Source of the DNA: an uncultured Blautia sp.
Lineage (GTDB): Bacteria; Bacillota; Clostridia; Lachnospirales; Lachnospiraceae
Length of the DNA stretch: 19,325 nucleotides
Assembly: GCA_934408705.1 (NCBI GenBank)
Contig: CAKRVL010000047.1
Coordinates: 1 to 19,325, forward strand
Direction: 5' to 3'
Below the pieces are notes generated by a model. The model saw only the letters and a program-made list of their open reading frames with translations, was not told the origin of the DNA and did no database searches. Numbering within the stretch: the first letter of the stretch is position 1; every line of letters starts with the position of its first letter. The translations under genes were made by a program, and so were the position numbers. Below, piece after piece: positions 14,914 to 19,325 of this stretch.

Positions 14914-15935
14914 TGGCAGTTAAGAAAAAAGGTCTCGGAAGAGGACTGGATGCTCTTTTCCCGGAAAAGTCAGTGAAATCTGCTGAGAAGAAACCGGAAC
15001 AGAAATCAGAGCAAAAACAGAATGGGACGGAAGCTAGCTCATTTCCACATCAGCTGTCGGCAAATACAGAAACTGCTTCTAACGGGACTGCTGTGAAAGC
15101 CGCTGAAATGACAGATTCTGTTGAGAATGCTTCAGCAGAGCAGAATAAATCAGAAATGCTCGTAAAGATTTCCAAGGTGGAGCCCAATAGAAGCCAGCCA
15201 CGTAAGCAGTTTGATGAGGACGCATTACTGGAATTATCCGAGTCAATTAAGCAGTTTGGTATCCTTCAGCCACTGCTGGTATCAGATAAGGGTAATTATT
15301 ATGAAATCATTGCTGGAGAGAGAAGATGGAGAGCAGCCAAGCTTGCTGGATTAAAAGAAGTTCCGGTAATCATTAAGGAGTTTAATGATCAGCAGGTGGT
15401 TGAGATTTCTTTGATCGAGAATATTCAGCGGGAAGACCTGAATCCAATTGAAGAAGCAATGGCATATAAGCGCCTGATTGAGGAATTTCAATTAAAACAG
15501 GATAGTATTGCAGAACGAGTTTCCAAGAGCAGAACGGCAGTAACCAACTCGCTTCGACTTCTGAAACTGGATGATAGAGTGCAGCAGATGCTGATTGATG
15601 AGATGATTTCAGCCGGACATGCCCGTGCGATTCTTGCCATTGCAGATAAGGATAAGCAGGCAAGTGTGGCTATGAAGGTTTTTGATGAGAAATTAAGCGT
15701 GCGTGAGACTGAAAAGCTGGTAAAGCATATTGTTGAGCCACCTAAGAAAACTCAGAAACCGTCAAATACGGCGGAAGATGCAATCTATGAAAGCCTTGAG
15801 GAGAAAATGAAGGGCATTATGGGAACCCGGGTTTTCATTCATCGGAAGAAAAATAATAAAGGTAAGATTGAAATTGAATATTATTCCAGAGATGAACTGG
15901 AAAGAATCATTGAGTTGTTTGAGTCAATAAGATAA
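14913..15935 (+). CDS. parB: ParB (Spo0J), parS-binding CTPase clamp
   Basis: ParB binds parS, closes as a CTP-dependent clamp and spreads along DNA to organise the origin region. The product has 340 residues. The N-terminal KKGLGRGLDALF (5-16) contacts ParA. A variable linker (about 20-80), rich in E, Q, K and A, is longer than in Bacillus Spo0J. The CTP-binding domain carries GERRWRA (135-141) and ENIQRE (169-174). The helix-turn-helix that reads parS lies at about 194-216 (QDSIAERVSKSRTAVTNSLRLL), and a C-terminal dimerisation region closes the protein. GGAGG (14901-14905) is 7 nt before the ATG. Three perfect parS sites within 3 kb upstream are its expected targets. Confidence 0.97.
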   Translation: MAVKKKGLGRGLDALFPEKSVKSAEKKPEQKSEQKQNGTEASSFPHQLSANTETASNGTAVKAAEMTDSVENASAEQNKSEMLVKISKVEPNRSQPRKQFDEDALLELSESIKQFGILQPLLVSDKGNYYEIIAGERRWRAAKLAGLKEVPVIIKEFNDQQVVEISLIENIQREDLNPIEEAMAYKRLIEEFQLKQDSIAERVSKSRTAVTNSLRLLKLDDRVQQMLIDEMISAGHARAILAIADKDKQASVAMKVFDEKLSVRETEKLVKHIVEPPKKTQKPSNTAEDAIYESLEEKMKGIMGTRVFIHRKKNNKGKIEIEYYSRDELERIIELFESIR

Positions 15936-15944
15936 GGAGTGTGC

Positions 15945-16469
15945 ATGAGCAGTATTTTTGACAGCCTGGGCATTGATCCGGGTATCATTATTATTTTACT
16001 GCTGATTCTGACCATCATTCTGGCGGTAAATGTATTCAGCAGCAAAATGAGGCTTAGCCGGTTGGAACGTAAGTACAAAATGTTCATGAAGGGCAGCGAC
16101 GCACAATCTCTTGAGAAGGTTTTTGTACGGAAATTTGCTCAGATTGACCGGCTTTATGAAGCAAAAGAGGATCATGAACACGATATCAGCTTTATTAAAC
16201 ACCATCTGGAATCTATGTTCAGTAAGTATGGTGTGGAAAAGTATGATGCGTTTGATGATGTAGGTGGAAAATTAAGTTTCGCACTGGCATTGCTGGATCA
16301 GGATAATTCAGGTGTTATTCTGAATGCGGTACACAGCAGAGATAACTGCTTCCTTTATTTAAAAGAAATTGTAAAGGGAGAATCTTATGTTATGTTAAGC
16401 CAGGAAGAACTGGAAGCCTTGAGGAAAGCTGTTAATTTCGGCCTGGAAAATATCGAAAAAGATGAATAG
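15945..16469 (+). CDS. DUF4446 family membrane-anchored protein
   Basis: This is a small protein of unknown function often found directly after parB in Clostridia. I chose the ATG at 15945, 5 nt after AAGGAG (15934-15939); an in-frame GTG at 15939 overlaps that site. The 174 residues have one N-terminal membrane helix (about 12-31), a basic and charged, probably coiled-coil stretch (about 35-95), and a compact C-terminal domain with YDAFDDVGGKLSFALALLD (100-118), NSGVILNAVHSRD (121-133) and LSQEELEAL (151-159), which match my memory of the family. It starts 9 bases after parB, so it belongs to the parAB operon. A link between the segregation machinery and the membrane is an inference from position only. 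Confidence 0.88.
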   Translation: MSSIFDSLGIDPGIIIILLLILTIILAVNVFSSKMRLSRLERKYKMFMKGSDAQSLEKVFVRKFAQIDRLYEAKEDHEHDISFIKHHLESMFSKYGVEKYDAFDDVGGKLSFALALLDQDNSGVILNAVHSRDNCFLYLKEIVKGESYVMLSQEELEALRKAVNFGLENIEKDE

Positions 16470-16484
16470 AGATTAACTGATATA

Positions 16485-16531
16485 TCAATATTGTTATGGA
16501 AAGAAAAATGATAAGTCAATATTGTTATAAT
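16485..16531 (+). promoter_or_regulatory. Candidate serS promoter with 13-nt direct repeat
   Basis: TCAATATTGTTAT occurs at 16485-16497 and 16516-16528. The second copy runs into TGTTATAAT (16523-16531), a TGn-extended perfect -10 box. No good -35 is seen. The predicted leader to the serS start is about 135 nt, AT-rich, and contains no T-box motif. Confidence 0.5.
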
Positions 16532-16673
16532 TATATCTGCGAATCACTTAATCTGTTTTCATGGCATAAATCATTAGTAGAAAACACGAAATATAACAGA
16601 AAAACGAAATCGAAAACAATAACAAAAAATAAAACAGATACTTACTATAAATGTATCAGTACAGGAGGAAGAC

Positions 16674-17966
16674 ATGTTAGACATTAAATTTGTGAGAGAG
16701 AATCCGGAAATCGTAAAGCAGAACATTCGCAACAAATTCCAGGACAGTAAGCTGGAGCTGGTTGATAAAGTTCTGGAACTGGATAAAGAGAACCGTGAGA
16801 TCAAGCAGGAGGTTGAAGCACTTCGCGCGGAGAGAAATAAAACTTCCAAACAGATTGGTGCTCTTATGGGACAGGGCAAGAGAGAGGAAGCTGAAGAAGT
16901 TAAGAAACAGGTAGCTGCTTCCGGTGAGCGTATTGAGGAGCTTTCTAAGAGAGAGAAAGAAGTTGAGGAAGAGCTTCTGAAGAATATGATGGTAATTCCG
17001 AATATTATTGATCCATCTGTACCGATTGGAAAAGATGACAGCGAGAATGTTGAAATCGAGAAATTTGGTGAGCCTTATGTTCCGGATTTCGAGGTTCCAT
17101 ATCATACAGAAATTATGGAAGCTTTCGATGGAATCGATCTGGACAGTGCAAGACGTGTTGCTGGTAATGGATTCTACTATCTGATGGGAGATATTGCAAG
17201 ACTTCATTCTGCAGTTATTGCATACGCCCGTGATTTTATGATCAATAGAGGTTTCACTTACTGTGTGCCGCCTTTCATGATCAGAAGTAATGTTGTAACA
17301 GGTGTTATGAGCTTTGCTGAGATGGATGCCATGATGTATAAAATTGAAGGCGAGGATCTTTACCTGATCGGAACCAGTGAGCATTCTATGATCGGTAAAT
17401 TTATTGATCAGATCATTCCGGAGGAAGAGCTTCCGAAGACTCTTACCAGCTATTCTCCATGCTTCCGTAAAGAGAAAGGTGCTCACGGACTGGAGGAGAG
17501 AGGCGTTTATCGTATTCACCAGTTTGAGAAGCAGGAGATGATCGTAGTCTGCAAACCAGAGGAAAGTAAAATGTGGTTTGAGAAGCTGTGGCAGAACACA
17601 GTAGATCTGTTCCGTTCCCTGGATATTCCGGTTCGTACACTGGAATGCTGCTCTGGTGATCTGGCAGACCTGAAGGTAAAATCCCTTGATGTTGAGGCAT
17701 GGTCTCCAAGACAGAAGAAATATTTTGAGGTAGGAAGCTGCTCTAATCTTGGTGACGCACAGGCTCGCCGTCTGAAAATCCGTGTAAATGGAAAAGATGG
17801 CAAGAAATATCTTGCACATACTTTAAATAACACAGTTGTTGCACCGCCGAGAATGCTGATTGCATTCCTTGAGAACAACCTGAATGCAGATGGAAGTGTA
17901 AACATTCCGGTTGCACTTCAGCCATACATGGGCGGAATGACAAAAATCGAGAAAAAGTCCAAATAA
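16674..17966 (+). CDS. serS: Seryl-tRNA synthetase
   Basis: SerRS charges tRNA-Ser with serine using ATP, in the cytoplasm. The 430-residue product has the normal length. A long antiparallel coiled coil (about 30-105), rich in K, E and R, forms the tRNA-binding arm. The class II catalytic domain contains the TSE segment (234-236) in LIGTSEHSMIGKF, motif 2 with SYSPCFRKEKGAHGLEERGV (259-278), and motif 3 near NNTVVAPPRMLIAFLENN (385-402) with R393. TSEHSM and NNTVVAPPR differ from the TAEVPL and NGSGLAxGR seen in the E. coli and Bacillus type and mark a distinct bacterial SerRS clade. AGGAGG (16663-16668) sits 5 nt before the ATG. The upstream gap holds a possible promoter; the next gene follows after 37 bases with no terminator between. 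Confidence 0.96.
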   Translation: MLDIKFVRENPEIVKQNIRNKFQDSKLELVDKVLELDKENREIKQEVEALRAERNKTSKQIGALMGQGKREEAEEVKKQVAASGERIEELSKREKEVEEELLKNMMVIPNIIDPSVPIGKDDSENVEIEKFGEPYVPDFEVPYHTEIMEAFDGIDLDSARRVAGNGFYYLMGDIARLHSAVIAYARDFMINRGFTYCVPPFMIRSNVVTGVMSFAEMDAMMYKIEGEDLYLIGTSEHSMIGKFIDQIIPEEELPKTLTSYSPCFRKEKGAHGLEERGVYRIHQFEKQEMIVVCKPEESKMWFEKLWQNTVDLFRSLDIPVRTLECCSGDLADLKVKSLDVEAWSPRQKKYFEVGSCSNLGDAQARRLKIRVNGKDGKKYLAHTLNNTVVAPPRMLIAFLENNLNADGSVNIPVALQPYMGGMTKIEKKSK

Positions 17967-18003
17967 TCGGACGTAATAATAGCAATTGCAGGGAGGTGAT
18001 AAT

Positions 18004-18876
18004 GTGCACAGTTATTTAAGAACTGTTGGCTTTTCTAAGATTAAGTCACGTAAAGAAATGCAGGAAATTATTCAGGATGTGATAAACACATATGATGAGA
18101 AAATTGCAGTAGAGAATCATCCGGATGGTGTTTTTGTACAATACTTCAAGAATTACGGCTGCGACTGTGGAATAACAGTCTGCGGGCAGTATGATGAGGA
18201 CAATGAGTTTCACGTGGAATATACATTTCCATTTTTTCGCGGCACAGGGATCACCAGCCAGGAAAATGTGGTTATTGAACGACATGCTGAGAAGGAATCT
18301 TATGCCGGGGCGTGTGATGATATGCGCCTTGGCGTGACACTGATTTTCTATCTTCAGAATCCTGGGGAATATATGCTGGAGAAATACAAAGGTAATATGC
18401 GCCAGGGACAGCCGCTGACTGTTACCGGTCTGGCAAAAACAGGGAAAATTCTTTTCCCCGTCCAGAAGGATAAAGAGGCTGTTAAAGTAGAACGGGAGCT
18501 GACAAAAAACCGGAATAACCTGATCGCAGCCGCCAGAGATGGTGATGAGGAGGCTATGGAGAACCTTACAATGGAGGATATGGACACCTATTCCATGATC
18601 TCTGAGCGCATTGTAACAGATGATGTGCTGACTATTGTAGATACTTTTTTCATGCCTCACGGAATTGAGTGCGACCAGTATAAGGTGATGGGAGAAATCG
18701 TGGATTATGTTAACTTCAAGAATATTCTCACTGGTGAGGAGTTGTGTCAGATGACCATTGAGTGCAATGATATTCAGTTTGATGTATGCATAAACCGGGA
18801 AGACCTGCTGGGAGAACCGGCAGTGGGACGACGGTTTAAGGGAGTGATCTGGCTGCAGGGACAGTTGCATTTTTGA
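18004..18876 (+). CDS. DUF3881 family protein, function unknown
   Basis: I recognise this as a DUF3881-type protein, a family I know mainly from Lachnospiraceae, from the MHSYLRTVGFSKIKSRKEM start and overall length. The GTG at 18004 is 7 nt after GGAGGTGAT (17992-18000), a full anti-Shine-Dalgarno complement; an ATG at 18002 is in another frame and quickly stops. The 290-residue product has no signal peptide or membrane helix and is acidic and probably cytoplasmic. The segment from about 160 to 200 (REL..NRNNLIAAARDGDEEAMENLTMEDMD) looks helical, and the end YKVMGEIVDYVNFKNILTGEELCQMTIECN reads as a beta-rich domain. No catalytic motif is seen. Its close spacing to serS suggests cotranscription. 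Confidence 0.8.
   Translation: MHSYLRTVGFSKIKSRKEMQEIIQDVINTYDEKIAVENHPDGVFVQYFKNYGCDCGITVCGQYDEDNEFHVEYTFPFFRGTGITSQENVVIERHAEKESYAGACDDMRLGVTLIFYLQNPGEYMLEKYKGNMRQGQPLTVTGLAKTGKILFPVQKDKEAVKVERELTKNRNNLIAAARDGDEEAMENLTMEDMDTYSMISERIVTDDVLTIVDTFFMPHGIECDQYKVMGEIVDYVNFKNILTGEELCQMTIECNDIQFDVCINREDLLGEPAVGRRFKGVIWLQGQLHF
18206..18221. promoter_or_regulatory. Degenerate parS-like site in the DUF3881 gene
   Basis: AGTTTCACGTGGAATA matches 13 of 16 positions of the three perfect parS sites, including the central TTTCACGTG. Weak secondary parS sites of this kind exist in other genomes. Binding here is uncertain. Confidence 0.35.
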
Positions 18877-18890
18877 GGTTGATGACTGCA

Positions 18891-18927
18891 AAAAAGGAGA
18901 CGTTGATTAGAATGCGTCTCTTTTTTT
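18891..18927 (+). terminator. Rho-independent terminator after the DUF3881 gene
   Basis: GGAGACG (18896-18902) pairs with CGTCTC (18915-18920) and the flanking A-run pairs with the T-run (18921-18927), with one G-U pair. The loop is about 12 nt. It closes the serS-DUF3881 unit 15 bases after the stop codon. Confidence 0.9.
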
Positions 18928-19065
18928 GTATACATCTTAAGATTACTCCAATAAAGTAAATAAGCACATTTGGCTGTTGGGATAGATTATAAAGGATGAG
19001 AAAATTACGATACAAAAGTAATCAGTTAGCCAGCAATCTCTTGTAAAATATTTGCAGAACAATTT

Positions 19066-19074
19066 TGGTATAAT
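19066..19074 (+). promoter_or_regulatory. Possible extended -10 promoter
   Basis: TGGTATAAT is a TGn-extended perfect -10 box in noncoding sequence. TTGTAA (19041) and TTGCAG (19052) lie nearby but at poor spacing. It may drive transcription toward the end of the window. Confidence 0.4.
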
Positions 19075-19103
19075 CAAATAATAATCGAATCGAAAACAGG
19101 GGC

Positions 19104-19132
19104 TTGTAATTTTAATGTGATTATAGTACAAT
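19104..19132 (+). promoter_or_regulatory. Possible promoter upstream of the structured window end
   Basis: TTGTAA (19104-19109, four of six) and TACAAT (19127-19132, five of six) are 17 bp apart. A transcript from about 19140 would begin just before the hairpins at 19171-19324. Confidence 0.45.
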
Positions 19133-19170
19133 CATACTTGCAGTTCGGATTTATTCTGAAAAATGCCAAA

Positions 19171-19217
19171 GGTGATAACATAGCATTCCCCAATTTGGGG
19201 AACGTTCTAATGTTACC
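19171..19217. other. Hairpin with TTCCCCAA/TTGGGGAA core
   Basis: TTCCCCAA (19186-19193) and TTGGGGAA (19195-19202) are complementary around one base. AACAT (19177-19181)/ATGTT (19210-19214) and GGT/ACC extend an outer stem with internal loops. No T-tract follows, so it is not a simple terminator. It could be a protein-binding palindrome or part of a structured RNA leader. Confidence 0.5.
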
Positions 19218-19234
19218 AAATCGAAAAAAACTGT

Positions 19235-19266
19235 AGATTGACAACTCAAAAAAGAGTTGATAATCT
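19235..19266. other. Hairpin AGATT..CAACTC / GAGTTG..AATCT
   Basis: CAACTC (19242-19247) pairs with GAGTTG (19254-19259) around an A6 loop, and AGATT (19235-19239) pairs with AATCT (19262-19266), with one G-U and one A-A mismatch between the two stems. It is the second of three consecutive foldable elements. Confidence 0.5.
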
Positions 19267-19325
19267 TATATATGGCCGAAGGGAAAAATCCCAGAAACCC
19301 AGTAAAATCAAGGGTTTACGGCATG
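19238..19325 (+). CDS. Possible start of an ORF cut by the window end
   Basis: Two frames are open to the window edge. One begins at ATG 19272 (18 codons, beginning MAEGKNPRNPVKSR). The other could begin at TTG 19238 (29 codons, ending near KPSKIKGLRH). Both are rich in Lys and Arg, as expected for the start of a DNA-binding protein such as a recombinase, but I cannot assign a family. Neither start has a convincing ribosome binding site; only a weak AAGAG lies near 19252. The same bases also fold into a three-way junction, so the stretch may be noncoding instead. Confidence is low. Confidence 0.25.
   Translation, partial: MTTQKRVDNLIYGRREKSQKPSKIKGLRH

Noticed and set aside
16470..16673. T-box riboswitch ahead of serS
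   Set aside because: The conserved T-box core (AGGGTGGNACCGCG-like) and a terminator are both absent.
16496..16687. 63-codon open frame between the DUF4446 gene and serS
   Set aside because: It lacks a ribosome binding site, has low-complexity Lys/Thr/Asn content, overlaps the promoter and the serS start, and resembles no family.

Overview
The window looks like the replication-origin-proximal part of a low-to-mid GC Firmicute chromosome, most likely a member of the Lachnospiraceae (Clostridia). The evidence is the gene order yidD-yidC-jag-mnmE-mnmG-rsmG followed by parA-parB, the strong AGGAGG ribosome binding sites with several TTG and GTG starts, Clostridia-type families (DUF4446, DUF3881, a long-loop YidC), and perfect parS sites. 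The genus cannot be fixed from this sequence alone. All genes but one run on the + strand, which should be the leading strand if oriC lies to the left of yidD as it does in relatives.

Layout. Positions 1-2691 hold the end of yidD, yidC (membrane insertase) and jag (RNA-binding partner of YidC), closed by a terminator. Positions 2763-6923 hold mnmE and mnmG (tRNA wobble-uridine modification) and rsmG (16S rRNA methylation), closed by a second terminator. Positions 7013-12354 hold a four-gene operon with its own promoter and a possible looping operator: an ABC ATPase, a GldF-like permease, a GldG-like auxiliary protein and a DUF4340 protein carrying a 4 x 54-bp tandem repeat. These four genes probably form one exporter-like envelope complex of unknown substrate. 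Positions 12355-12871 are noncoding, with repeated short elements and two strong hairpins. Positions 12872-13825 hold the only minus-strand gene, a membrane-anchored alpha/beta hydrolase. Positions 14015-16469 hold parS, parA, parB and a DUF4446 gene, an operon for chromosome segregation. Positions 16674-18927 hold serS and a DUF3881 gene with a terminator. The last 400 bases hold candidate promoters, consecutive hairpins and possibly the start of a truncated ORF.

How the parts work together. ParB should load at three identical 16-bp parS palindromes at 11913, 13220 and 14015. Two of these lie inside coding sequence in the same reading phase, each encoding V-S-R-E-T, and one lies just upstream of the parA promoter. 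A weaker parS-like site lies in the DUF3881 gene. In Bacillus the rsmG-parA interval holds noc. Here it holds the ABC/GldG/DUF4340 operon and the hydrolase, and two of the three parS sites lie in these inserted genes.

I see no CRISPR array, tRNA or rRNA gene, or intact insertion sequence. The best candidates for something new are the GldG/DUF4340 operon with its repeat-expanded subunit, the parS-in-CDS arrangement, the shared 16-nt intergenic element, and the structured end of the window.
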